A stretch of 64,000 nucleotides of DNA from Antilocapra americana. Taxonomy: Eukaryota > Chordata > Mammalia > Artiodactyla > Antilocapridae. Under the pieces are notes generated by a model, which had not been told where the DNA came from, did no database searches, and was given only the letters and a program-made list of their open reading frames with translations. Shown here piece after piece: positions 47,610 to 57,878 of this stretch (within the stretch, counting starts at the first letter, position 1; each line of letters starts with the position of its first letter). The stretch covers positions 1,243,526 to 1,307,525 of the forward strand of contig ML661382.1 in assembly GCA_007570785.1 (NCBI GenBank), in the 5' to 3' direction. Position numbers and translations under genes: made by a program.

Positions 47610-47890
47610 CATTTATTTACTTTTGCATGCGCTGGGTCTTCCCTGCTGGCGAATGGGCTTTCTCAAGTTGCAGCGAGCGGGGGCTACTCTCTAGTTGCAG
47701 TACTTGGGCTGCTCATTGTGGTGACTTGTCTTGTGGATCACTGGCTCTAAAGCATGCGGGATTCTGTACTTGCGGCTTGCCGGCTTGGTTGCCTGTGGAA
47801 TGTAGAAGCTTTCCGAGCCAGGGATCAAAACCCATGCCCCTGAATTGGCAGGTGGGTTCCTAACCACTAGACCCACCAACGAAGTCCAGT
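47610..47890 (-). repeat. CHR-type tRNA SINE
   Basis: In reverse: gcatgcgctgggtcttccct, gggctttctcaagttgcagc, gagcgggggctactctctag, agccagggatcaaaaccca, ctaaccactagacccacca. The flanks ccctgtatttctt (47597-47609) and ccctgtatctctt (47891-47903) are a 13-bp duplication with one mismatch. Confidence 0.94.
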
Positions 47891-47903
47891 CCCTGTATCT
47901 CTT

Positions 47904-48365
47904 TGTAACTGTGAAGTATTTTTATTTTTTCTGAGTGTGGAGTCCCATTAAAGACTCTAGAAGCTATTATGCTTTTCTCATTCTCCCCTTCTCCTTTTAA
48001 GCCTTTCCTTTCATCTCTGTGACTCTTTTCTTTTGCCACCAGGCTTACTCCTGGCTTGTTTCTTTACCTAACTTTTGCCTTTCTCCCTTATACTCTCTGA
48101 TTCCCAGTAGTGCGAAGAATTATCCATAACAAAGTTCAGATTTTCCTAAGAAACAACATGAAAATTTAAATGTTGCACTGAAGTCTCTAGTTACCACTTC
48201 CCTAAATTCCCAAGTCTCAGTCCTCGTTGAGACATTCTGAGTCTTCACCAACCTTTGGTGACCGGTACCTTTCATGCGTCCCTGTTGTAGTTATAGTTTG
48301 TACCTCTCCCCTTCCCTTCATCATATAGGACTGTGTTGTGTTGCCTTCTAATAATTTCACAGTGG
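47904..48365. other. Non-coding sequence, possible L2 trace
   Basis: The text aaagttcagattttcctaag...gtctctagttaccacttccc is weakly L2-like. Nothing firm is seen. Confidence 0.4.
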
Positions 48366-48600
48366 CGGTAGAGTTTGGTAGCTAAAAGTTCTTGGCAGAC
48401 TTGGATTTGAATTTCACTCCTACTACTCACTAACCGTGTGACATCAGGCAAATTTTTAATAAGTATCCTGAACCTCAGTTTAAACCATGAAATGAAGATA
48501 ATAATGTGTGCTTGATAGAATAGTGAAGATTAAGTCAAATACTAAATGAGACAGGTCTTGTACAGTGCCCGACCCAGAATAAACACAATAAATATCCTAG
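48366..48600 (+). repeat. MIR SINE
   Basis: Sense MIR: gcagacttggatttgaattt, actcactaaccgtgtgacat, caggcaaatttttaataagt, gaacctcagtttaaaccatg and cagtgcccgacccagaataa. Confidence 0.88.
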
Positions 48601-49120
48601 TCATTCTTACCTCCCAAAGTTGGCTTGCATTCTTCTAGGGAAAGGAATCATTATATAATGCTGGTGCCATTCTCTATTACTGCTAAGCACATTTTCATCG
48701 CTTGATTTCCATTTTAGCCCATTTTCTTTGAGTTCATATTAAGTGGTGTCACGTTTCCTTTGTACAGATGTGGTGGGAAGAGTTTAGAAGAGCTGTGAGT
48801 GTGGAATGGGCATCTAAATGGAGATCTCTGCTCCCTGCTGTAAAGTCGTTTAGTTACCATTTGAGAATATGTCTTAGTCTGATCATAAAGTATCCATATA
48901 GATATAATGGCGCAGAGTGGGCTCTCACATAGTATAGATTGTTAAAAGAGTGAGTATTCTCAAGCGCTTACTGTTGTCCTAAATGTTGGCTATTTAAAGA
49001 AGTTTTAATACATAATTCTTGACTCCAAAGAGCTCAAGTTCAGATAGAGAAATGGGATTTGCATGTAAAGATGTCTAGCAGTAGATTTTGTGAGCTCGCT
49101 GCCAAGTAAATTAAATAGAC
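48601..49120. other. Non-coding sequence, nothing recognised
   Basis: No exon or named repeat is recognised. Confidence 0.5.
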
Positions 49121-49570
49121 GCAGGCATCCAGAGGTGGCTGGGATAGCCAGAAAGGTTTAAAGAAGTGAGACTTCAGCTGGACCTTGTATGGAGGCTCTA
49201 AATTAGATGACCCAAAAAGAGGAGAGTAGATATTCCAGTAGGGGGAAGTGGGTGAACAAAGGCAAGAATGTGCAAGGTATGTTTGGAAACTGAGATCAGA
49301 ATGGTTGCAGTGGAGAGTCTAAAGATAAAGTTGGAAGAGTAGATAGATTGTAAATTCCTTCAGATTGGTGACTGTGTCTTATCTTTATTTCTTCCAGTCA
49401 CCTAACACACAGTAAGTAAAAACTGGACTTGAATTTCAGAGGGGTGTAATGGACAACAGAAATAAAGGACGTAGACTTGAGCCTCTGGTCTTCTGAGAGC
49501 AACTAAAGGATTTTGAATGGAGGGGTAATGTGAGCAAAGTGGTGATTTAGGAAAACTTGAAATAGGCTAG
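49121..49570 (-). repeat. L2 LINE fragment, antisense
   Basis: Purine-rich L2 reverse complement: gtttaaagaagtgagacttc, agctggaccttgtatggagg, gtgaacaaaggcaagaatgt, gcaaggtatgtttggaaac and aactaaaggattttgaatgg. Confidence 0.55.
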
Positions 49571-49721
49571 CTGTTCTACTTGCTGCAGCCTCAGCTATCA
49601 ACTGTTAGCATCAAATCTGTATCCCTAGTTCTGCCTGCTCTTCTGAACTCCAGATCTAAGGTTCCAACTGTCTGCCAGAAAGGCCTGCTGACACCTCGTT
49701 ATGTTTCTTCTACTTTGTGGT

Positions 49722-50740
49722 TCAGTTAGTTGCTTAGTCATGTCTGAATCTTTGCGACCCCATGGACTGCAGCATGCCAGCCTTCCCTGTCTTCCACCAT
49801 CTCTCGGAGCCTGCTCAAACTCATGTCCCTCAAGTCAGTGATGCCATCCTACCATCTTGTCCTCTGTCATCCCCTTCCCCTCTTGCTTTCAGTCTTTCCC
49901 AGGATCAGGGTCTTTTCAAATGAGTCAGTTCTTTGCATCGGGTGGCCAAAGTACTGGAGCTTCAGTTTCAGCATCAGTCCTTCCGATGAATGTTTAGGAC
50001 TGATTTCCTTTAAGATTAACTAGTTTGATCTTGCAGTCCAAGGGACTCTCAAGAGCAACATCACAGTTCAAAAGCATCCATTCTTCGGTGCTCAACTTTC
50101 TTTCTGGTCCAACTCTCACATCCATACACTACTGGAAAAACCATAGTTTTAACTATATGGACCTTTGTTGGCAAAGTAATGTCTCTGCTTTTTATTATGC
50201 TGTCTAGGTTTGTCATAGCTTTGTCAAAGGAGCAAGCATCTTTTAATTTCATAGCTGCAGTCACCATGTGCAGTGATTTTGGAGCCCCCCAAAATAAAGT
50301 CTGTCACTGTTTCCATTGTTTCCCCATCTATTTGCCGTTAGGCAATGGGACCGGATGCCATGATCTTAGTTTTTTGAATGTTGAGTTTTAAGCCAGCTTT
50401 TTCACTCTCTTTCACCTTCATCAAGAGGCTCTTTAGTTCCTCTTCACTTCCTGCCATAAGGGTGGTATCATCTGCATACCTGAGGTTATTGATATTTCTC
50501 CTGACAATCTTGATTCCTGCTTGTGCTTCCTCCAGCCCAGCGTTTCTCATGATGTACTCTGCATAGAAGTTAAATAAACAGGGTGACAGTATACAGCCTT
50601 GATGTACTCCTTTCCCAATTTGGAACCAGTCTGTTGTTGCATGTCCAGTTCAAACTGTTGCTTCCTGACCTGCATACAGGTTTTGCAGGAGGCAGGTCAG
50701 GTGGTCTGGTATTCCCATCTCTTTAAGAATTTTCAACAGT
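49722..50740 (-). mobile_element. BovB (RTE) LINE fragment with the reverse-transcriptase YADD motif
   Basis: In reverse it starts at the element's 3' end (gttcagttagttgcttagtc, tttgcgaccccatggactgc) and reaches into the RT core. On the minus strand, 50550 down to 50338 stays open and encodes NNLRYADDTTLMAGSEEELK. RYADD is the RT catalytic aspartate motif of the palm domain. The rest (50061-50267) encodes the CESW-containing thumb and C-terminal region, with small deletions and stops. It is a 5'-truncated, decayed copy. A possible short target duplication (tactttg near 49713 and tactttac near 50740) is too weak to rely on. Confidence 0.93.
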
Positions 50741-51180
50741 TACTTTACCCAATCCAATCTGTGCCTTCTGTTTTTCTTATCTCAAGGTACCACTCCTCCC
50801 AGCTGCTGTGACTAGGAACTTTAGAATTCTCTTCCACTCTCCCTTTCTTTAACAGCCAGTCGGTAGTTAAAGGCTGTTGTTTCTTCCTCTGCATTGTTGT
50901 GGGGCTCTGCCTGCCTTTTTGTATTCCCACTGCCTCAGCACTGTTCACGCTGTTGGTTTCTTTCTTGGTCTGTCGCACACAGTAGGCCTCTAGTTGCTTC
51001 TGCCTCTTCGTGTTTCTCTGCTGCAGTCTGCTCTTCAATCCAATGCCAGGCTAACCTTGCCGGAACACTCTGGTTCAGGAAATTTCAGAGTTATCCTTTA
51101 TCTGCTGAATTAAGTATCAACATGCCCCTTATTCCAGCTCCCGGAGTGATGTGATCTCAGGTCACCTTGTTAGTGTCCCT
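50741..51180. other. Non-coding sequence, nothing recognised
   Basis: No exon or repeat is recognised. Confidence 0.45.
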
Positions 51181-51540
51181 GGTATGTAGCCACACCGTGC
51201 CCTCCAGCACATCCCCTGTACTCACACGTCTCCAAGGCACTGATCATGCTCATTCTTTGGAATGCCTTAACCTCTTTCTGGGCTGCCAAAATCATACTTG
51301 TCATCCCAGGTTTACTTCAGATACCACGCCTGTCATGAACTCTTCTCCTATCCCCCTGTCAGAGTTAATCAACTCTGTTTATCAGCACGATTTTGTGCAG
51401 CTTGTATCTGGTGTGCTGTTGGCTTGGTGTTATTGCTAATTATTTATTTATTAATACATATTGGTCTCTGCCACTAGATTGACCTCATGTGGTTAGGGAA
51501 CAGGCTGATCCCAGCTTTCTACATATTTATTTCCCTTTTT
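51181..51540 (+). repeat. L2-like LINE fragment
   Basis: Order and wording (catgctcattctttggaatg, ccttaacctctttctgggct, gtttacttcagataccacgc, cttctcctatccccctgtca, and the run to attatttatttattaatac) follow an L2 3' end. Confidence 0.6.
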
Positions 51541-51869
51541 GTCAGCTCATGTGTCTCAGTTTGAGATTTCCAGGTGGTTGGTGCTTCTTGAGCTTCTTGA
51601 GCTGCTTGTAGTTTTTCTGTGGCCCTCAGGAAAATAAGCAGAGGCTTTGCTCTCATTTGCTTTTTCAATGATTCATGATGCACTGGGACTATGTTGTAGG
51701 CTATGTTGGAACAGAACAGAGAGCATTGTGCCTCAAATGCAGGCTTTCATTTCTGAACACAGACCTATCCTCAAGTTGTTCTCAGTACAACAGGACAGAT
51801 GGATAAGCAAACTATGATACCTTGTAATAAGCGCAAAAGGGAGATGACCTCAACTCATGTGTGTAAGGG
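51541..51869. other. Non-coding sequence, nothing recognised
   Basis: No exon or named repeat is recognised between the two L2 pieces. Confidence 0.45.
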
Positions 51870-52011
51870 ATGGAGGAGGTGATAGCTGAGTTGAATGCCA
51901 AAGAGTGAATAGTTGGGGAAGCGCAGAGCTGTCTTCCACACAGAGAGAACAGTAAATGCAAAGCCTGGAGGGTATAACAGCACATGCCTCATTTGGGGAC
52001 AGTTGTACATT

Positions 52012-52465
52012 CACAACAAAGGTCCATCGAGTCAAGGCTATGGTTTTTCCAGTGGTCATGTATACATGTGAGAGTTGAACTATAAGGAAAGCTGAGCACT
52101 GAAGAATTGATGCTTTTGAACTGTGGTATTGGAGAAGACTCTTGAGAGTCCCTTGGACTGCAAGGAGATCCAACTAGTCCATCTTAAAGGAGATCAGTCC
52201 TGAGTGTTCATTGGAAGGACTGATGCTGAAGCTGAAACTCCAACACCTGATAGAAAGAGTTGACTCATTTGAAAAGACCCTGTTGCTGGGAAAGATTGAA
52301 GGCAGAAGGAGAAGGGGATGACAGAGGATGAAATGGTTGGATGGCATCACCAACTCAATGGACATGAGTTTGAGTAAACTCTGGGAGTTGGTGATGGACA
52401 GGGAGGCCTGGCGTGCTGCGGTCCATGGGGTCGCGAAGAGTTGGACACAACTGAGCAACTGAACG
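52012..52465 (+). mobile_element. 5'-truncated BovB (RTE) LINE, sense
   Basis: Sense BovB 3' end: aaggctatggtttttccagt, gcttttgaactgtggtattg, gactgatgctgaagctgaaa, gatggcatcaccaactcaat, gcggtccatggggtcgcgaa. The frame is broken by several stops. The flanks gtacattcac (52005-52014) and gtacatttac (52466-52475) suggest a short target duplication. Confidence 0.93.
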
Positions 52466-52589
52466 GTACATTTACCAAAGCTGGAAATTAGAGTTTTAAC
52501 GAAAGGTTGGAGAGAGGAAAGTCGCCACATCATAAGAGGTCTTAGATCTCAAGCTAAAAAGTTTAAATGTTATCCTGAATACAGGTATC

Positions 52590-52762
52590 AGGCTTTAGAA
52601 TCCAGTAGAACTGGGTTCGGACTTACCTTGTGATCTGGGGCAAGCCTCTGTGGGCTTTATCTTTCCAGTAAAATAATGCCTTTCAGGGTTGTTTAGTACT
52701 GGGAACAGTAAATGTAAGGTACTTGACATGTAAGTAGATTTGTTGATAAATGTTAGCTGTTA
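52590..52762 (+). repeat. MIR SINE inside L2
   Basis: Sense MIR: ctttagaatccagtagaact, gggttcggacttaccttgtg, atctggggcaagcctctgtg, cctttcagggttgtttagta, aatgttagctgttatatta. Confidence 0.85.
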
Positions 52763-52858
52763 TATTACTAGGCGGATAAGGAGTCACTGAAGGATTTTAA
52801 CGTGACAGTAACAAGATCATTCTTGTGGAAAAGGTTGCTGGCAGCCTTGAGGAGGAGC

Positions 52859-53414
52859 TGTCTTAGTCCGTTTGTTGTTGAGTTACTACTAAGTTGTGTC
52901 CGACTCTTTGTGACCCCACAGACTGTACAGCCTGCCAGGCTCCTCTCTCCGTGGAATTCTCCAGGCAAGAATACTGGAGTGGGTTGCCATTTCCTTCTCC
53001 AGGGAATCTTCCTGATCCAGGGATCAAACAGATTCGGTACCGCTGAGTTACCTTTGGGCAGCTGTAACAAAGCCATAGACTCAGTGGCTTAAACAGCAGA
53101 CATTGATTTCTCACCGATCTGGAGGTGGGTCAGTCCATGGTCAAAGCACCTACTGATTTGGTGTCTCGTAAGGACCGTTTCCTGGTTCATAGACAGCTAG
53201 CTGTCTTCTCACTGCACCTTCATGATGGAGTAGGAGTCCTTACAAAAGAGCTCTGGGGTCCCTTTTGTAAGAACACTAATTCCATCTATGAGAACTCCAC
53301 CCTGATGACCTAATCACTTCCCCAAGCGTTCACCTTCTAATTCTGTCACATCACATTGGGAGTATGATTTCAGGCTATGAATTTTAGAAGGGCATAGACA
53401 TTCAAACCACAACA
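52859..53414 (-). repeat. MLT1A-type MaLR (ERVL-class) solo LTR, split by Bov-tA
   Basis: The LTR is read in reverse. gtcttagtccgtttg (52859-52873) resumes after the SINE with gcagctgtaacaaagccata, gactcagtggcttaaacagc, ctaatcacttccccaagcgt, ttctgtcacatcacattggg and ends gacattcaaaccacaaca. No internal retroviral sequence accompanies it. Confidence 0.85.
52874..53054 (-). repeat. Bov-tA SINE inside the MLT1 LTR
   Basis: In reverse: aagttgtgtccgactctttg, tgaccccacagactgtacag, ccaggcaagaatactggagt, tgatccagggatcaaacaga, cgctgagttacc. Confidence 0.93.
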
Positions 53415-54050
53415 GATGGATTATATATAGCAGGGAAACCTATTAGAAGCAGAGAGATAGATGAGAAGAGTTCATTTTTAGGCAAGTTGAGCTTGAAATG
53501 ACTATGAAAGTTTTAGGAGTCAGTTGGACATATGAGAATGGTATTTAGGATAAAGTACTGAGCTGAAGATAATGAATTTGTGAATTGTCAATGTATAGGT
53601 TACAACTGAAACCATGGGTAGAGCAAATCATTTTGGGAGAATGTAGAGAACAACTTTTATTTAGTTTTTTAGAAAGTCTATAGGTATTTAAGGGGTGAGC
53701 AAAAGAGAAGGAGTAATCAAAGGGGAAGGAGGGAAACCAGGGCAGAATGGAGTCTAAGAGCAAGAGGGGGTTTAAAAGGTAAAGGAAAGGTCAGCGTTGT
53801 CTTCTGGGCTGGCAAGTAGGTGACTGTGCGCAGAGCGGTTTCCATGAATTTGGGAGGTTGGAAACCAAGTCACGTGGTAAAGCAGGGGGCTGAGAAAGTG
53901 GAAATGGTGAGCGTCGTCTTCACACGTGTTCATGTAGCCGAGGGGAAAGAAGAGTAGGTAAAGGTATACGAGCTAGGCAGGAATGATTGGAATAAGCTTC
54001 TCAAGGAGAAGGGACGATACAGGATCTACATTTCAGGGGGACGGACTTGC

Positions 54051-55108
54051 CTAGGAGGCAAGGAGGAACATCTCTGCCACATCTGTGACACTAAAATTAA
54101 GAAAGTTAGGGTAGGTCCTGGTAGCTTGGTGTCTTAATAAAGCTAGACATGAGTAGTAAAGCTTTCTAATTGAGTAACCCTCACATGATTAGTTGGTGCC
54201 TCGTGAAGTTCAATTTAAGAATTTCCCAGGAGGCTGTTGGGTTCTTTGTTGTCAGTTCATAGCCTTTGGTGGAGCTGAGTTTACAAGAAGCTTTTAAAAG
54301 TAACATCACCTTTTCTCTGATTGACTGTTTTCTTCTCACATAAATATATATCTTCTTAAACTTTTATTTCCAGTGTTAGGTAGAAAGCTCTTTGCTGGGC
54401 CTGGAATTAAATGAAGGATTTATGTGTAGGGAATCAAACCTAAAACTTATTAGAAACTTTTGAAGTCTGAGCTATTGGAGTGTTCTGAAGGTCTGTGTAA
54501 TCAAGTTGCTGTTTGACTTCCCTAATGTATTTCCCTGCTGAAATAGTAAGGTCTTTCTTAAATTCCAGACACTGCATATTGGTGTCCTCTTATCCTAATG
54601 GTTAAGTCAGAAGAGAATGTTCATATAATTGATTGGTCTGCAACATAGTATCCTAAAAAAGGATCCTCCAGCTTTGGGGCAAGGTTGTTAAATAAAACCT
54701 TTTTCTGAGGAACTTACAGCTCAGCTCTAAGCAGGCTAGCGGGTCTTGGGAAGGACTTGTAATCATGTTGCTTTTAGTAATTATTTTCAGAATAAGTACT
54801 TGGACCTCTTCCCTCTGAATTGAAAGTCAGGTTTCTAGCTATTCAAAGCATGACTGATGTGAGGCCATTCACTTTCCCTAGTGCATTATCCCCATGGGAG
54901 GGCTAGGTAGGTGAACAGCATAACTGTGGGTAGTAAAATTTAAAAGACTCAATTGTGTTAATAGCATCTTCATGTCTAAAAGATATGAGAGAGTGGACGA
55001 GACTCTTACAGTTGACTTGGTTTTGATATCATTCTCTGCGTTTCTTTAGCCAGTCTTCTAATCATTTGTTGGCCAATCAAGAAAGTTTATTTCTTGTAAG
55101 AGTCTAGG
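54051..55108. other. Non-coding sequence, nothing recognised
   Basis: No exon is seen. Traces are too weak to name. Confidence 0.45.
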
Positions 55109-55232
55109 AAATTCCCTGGCAGTCTAGTCTTGAGGGCTCTGCACTTCCACTGCTGAGGCCCAAGTCAGTGACATAAGATCATGCAAGCTGCGTGGTAGAG
55201 CCAAAATGAAAAAAAAAAGAAAAAGAAAAAGC
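55109..55232 (+). repeat. Truncated CHR-type tRNA SINE, sense
   Basis: The text aattccctggcagtctagtc, actgctgaggcccaagtcag and aagctgcgtggtagagccaa leads to an A-rich tail (gaaaaagaaaaag). Confidence 0.85.
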
Positions 55233-56236
55233 CCACTCTAGTATGAGAAAACTCCAGAATCCCAATAAGTATCACCTGTTTGCAGAGACATGCAGACATA
55301 ATGGAAAACAGTATTAAAGCCAACTAAAAGTGCTGCATTTTCACCAATGCCAGGCCCACTCTGCCTTTCCCTACTGATTACCTTTATAACCAAAATAGTC
55401 ATTTTTTAAGGTTTGGTAGAGTCAGCCATCTAGAAACGTTCGCCAGCCTCCTGTGTGTCCCTCCTGTTCTCGGAGAGGCCTAACGACTTTTCTTATGGTC
55501 TTGAGCACTCTATGATTACTTCTGTTACAGCCACATTGAAGTTATTTCTTCTTTCTGCCAGACTGTCATCTCTTTTAAAGGTAGGGACTGTGACTTTGTA
55601 TAATACAGGCTATTCCAAACGGCCAGCTCCTTACTAAGACCTATTCAAAGAATAAATGAGTGAATGAGCTGGATTTTAAATAGCATTTGGAGAAGTAGAG
55701 AGGAAGAAAGTAGCTTGCTGTGAAAAGGACATAAATATCAGTGATTTAGATGAGATTATAGCTGCATGCTGACTCTGACACAAGCTTGGAAAGGATTATG
55801 AAGAGGTCAGGTAACTGAATCAGCATCTGAAAAGATCAAATGATCAAAATATGTTTGCATGACAGTAGTCAATTCTAATAAAAATTCTGACTTAAATCCT
55901 TGCAGGGCTCTATGAAGGGAAAATTAGATTAGACTTTTAAAAAGTTTCAACAGTTCCAAATGAGTGCCAATAGGTAAAATTTAGAAGGATGCAGATTATG
56001 ACACTTTGTGGAACTATTAGTATGTGTTGCTTATGAAGAATCCTCTATTAGGTTTTAAGCTTCAGTAATATTGTAGATGTATGCAAGATTTGGACAGACT
56101 TTTCAACTTTGAACATAATGATTGTTGTTGAGGGGATTTGCAAATCAGCAAGGAATTAGACAAATGCATTCTAATTCCTAACTTCCATGGTCTACAGTAG
56201 GAAGAGATCACTGTTTCCTGCAGACAAAGCCAGAAA
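55233..56236. other. Intronic stretch with an L2 end
   Basis: The patch at about 55525-55670 (gccagactgtcatctctttt, aaaggtagggactgtgactt, caaagaataaatgagtgaat) is an L2 3' end. The remainder is not recognised. Confidence 0.55.
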
Positions 56237-56380
56237 GGAGGTGAAGGTAAGGTTAGCTACAGATGAAGTAGCTTCCTGGATGGCTGTAGATTCAGAGACT
56301 GGAAAGGAAGAGGTGAGGGTAAGGTTAGAGACAGATGAAGGAAAACTTACTGGATGGCTGTCGAGTCAGAGAAGTAAGAA
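56237..56380 (+). repeat. Imperfect tandem duplication, 72-bp period, in an open frame
   Basis: Two units (56237-56308 and 56309-56380) share gtga(a/g)ggtaaggttag, acagatgaag and tggatggctgt. The period is 24 codons and the frame stays open from 56187 to 56408, giving EVKVRLATDE then EVRVRLETDE. Each unit carries a consensus-like splice donor, ggtaagg. No protein similarity is recognised, and coding is not claimed. Confidence 0.85.
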
Positions 56381-56799
56381 GATAGGGCATCCCCCTGGAA
56401 GTGGATAGAAGGCCTTCACGTTGTTTGGAGCAGTGCTTCTGTGGCTTTTGCTTGGGTATCAGTAAGAAGGGAATCACTGGGCAGTAGGGAAAGAAAACCT
56501 AACTGAAGTTGGTGTGGGTTACTAGTGAGTCAGAGTTACAGAATTCTGCTCCTTTCTTCTGAAGTTTCTCTTAGTTGGAGAAGAAGTGGGGGAGTGGTCA
56601 TCTCAGCTTGGGGATTGTCCTAGTGAAAGCAGTAGTAGAAGATTAGGGAGGTGAGAGTCCCTGGGGTACTTGTGACAACAGCTTTGACTTGCTTGATCAT
56701 GTTGTCTGGCACAGACTGGGTTAATCTTAGATGTTCTTAATAAATAGGACAAAATTAGAAAGGAGTGATTGAAGGTTGAAAGTGATGAGGAGATATGAA
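56381..56799. other. Non-coding sequence, nothing recognised
   Basis: No exon is seen; the stretch is purine-biased. Confidence 0.45.
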
Positions 56800-57410
56800 A
56801 GGCTGATAAAGATGACTGTCTGGAGAAGGAATGAGACCTAGGCAGTGGCTTGGTGGTGGCTGGCTATGGACTGGAGATGAAGGTCAGTGGAGCCATGCAG
56901 GCTCACGCGTATTGTCCACACGTATGCTGAAATAATTTGAGGATGACGTCAGAGGACACTCATTGAACCAAGAGGTTGGGGGAGGTTGAGGTGGATTTGC
57001 CATGTGGAGGGGTGCAAGCAGCAGGGAAGCAGGGATGATTTGAACAGGATGATACAGTGGAGGGAAAGGGCTTCAAATAAATAGGAGAGGAATGGAGCTG
57101 ATGAATCAGTGGTCTGGAGGTGGCAGTTGTGGCAGAAAGGGAGTCCTCCTCATGACCAGGCCTCTGCGATATAGTCATTGTCAAGTGCTGACCATCACGT
57201 TTCTGTTGAAGAGGTGAACAAAGTCAGAATGAAGCAGAATTTGCCTAAGAAAAAAAATGGGGGTTGCAAGACTTGGAGAAGGGAGGAAGGGGAGGAGAGA
57301 TGTGCAGGGGGGCCTCGTGGGCAGCTTTGAGGGTTTGGGTGGCAAGGCTGGGGAGGAAGCTGGAGTGAGGGAGTCCTAGGAGAGGAGGGGCGGGAGGAGA
57401 GCATGGATCA
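56800..57410 (-). repeat. L2-like LINE fragment, antisense, purine-rich
   Basis: The tokens tggtggctggctatggactg, acaggatgatacagtggagg, agaggaatggagctgatgaa and ggtggcagttgtggcagaaa have the purine-rich look and word order of reverse L2. This blends into a G/A tract at 57255-57405. Confidence 0.45.
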
Positions 57411-57554
57411 AGAGGACCCATGTGTGAGAGTGAGATGTGACCTGGCTCTGGGCGTCTGAGGGCCGAGGCCACTCTGCCCCTCCTGCTGGGGCTGTTCACA
57501 GCTTCGGATTTTTGGAGCTTGCTGGGGGCGGGGTGGGGGTGCAGGGAATCACTG

Positions 57555-57572
57555 CCCCCCCCCCCCCCCCCC
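57555..57572. repeat. (C)18 mononucleotide tract
   Basis: Eighteen consecutive C follow a G-rich run (gggggcggggtgggggt), so G- and C-blocks face each other about 245 bp upstream of the CH1 exon. A G/C hairpin or quadruplex is possible. Confidence 0.95.
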
Positions 57573-57816
57573 GAGGATTAGGATGTGAAGGGGACTTTGC
57601 GGTGACAGGATGCCTGAGGCCTGTGATTCTGTCTAGTGTGTAAAGTGGCAGAAGAGGAAATTCAGAGACTGAACCTTCCCAGCCACAGGACGCTGTCTCT
57701 CAGGCTGAGGAAACCGTCTCCGCTGTGCTGGAGAAGCGGGGTGTGGGCGAGGCAGAGGCTGGGGAATGTGTCACCAGATAGCGCTAAGCCAGTGCCTCCT
57801 CCTTGTTTCCTCGCAG

Positions 57817-57878
57817 ATGAACGGGACCGAGTGCAGAAGAAGACGTTCACCAAGTGGGTCAACAAGCACCTGATGAAG
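57817..57878 (+). CDS. MACF1: MACF1 coding exon, start of calponin-homology domain 1
   Basis: The 62-nt exon is bounded by a pyrimidine-rich acceptor (cctccttgtttcctcgcag) and the donor AAG|GTAGGA. It reads AT + 20 codons, so the upstream exon must supply G to complete GAT (Asp); the exon ends in phase 0. The 20 whole codons encode ERDRVQKKTFTKWVNKHLMK, the opening helix of CH1 in spectraplakins and plectin, part of the actin-binding tandem CH domain. MACF1 is a giant cytoskeletal linker that joins F-actin to microtubules. Plectin carries KHLIK and dystonin DKVQ...INQHLMK at these positions (from memory), so MACF1 is preferred. The frame is open on both sides of the exon, but there is no in-frame ATG upstream, so no start here is supported. 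The next exon, expected to begin with V-R-K-H-I-N, is not seen before the window ends. Confidence 0.93.

Larger units (their letters stand above)
51870..54050 (-). repeat. L2 LINE, antisense, interrupted by BovB, MIR and MLT1
   Basis: The pieces read in L2 reverse-complement order. 51880-52011 has ctgagttgaatgccaaagag and agtaaatgcaaagcctggag. 52473-52590 has gaggtcttagatctcaagct. 52765-52857 has ggagtcactgaaggatttta, acgtgacagtaacaagatca and ttgctggcagcc. 53420-54050 has ggcaagttgagcttgaaatg, ggagtcagttggacatatga and gaattgtcaatgtatagg. The later elements sit between these pieces. Confidence 0.65.
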
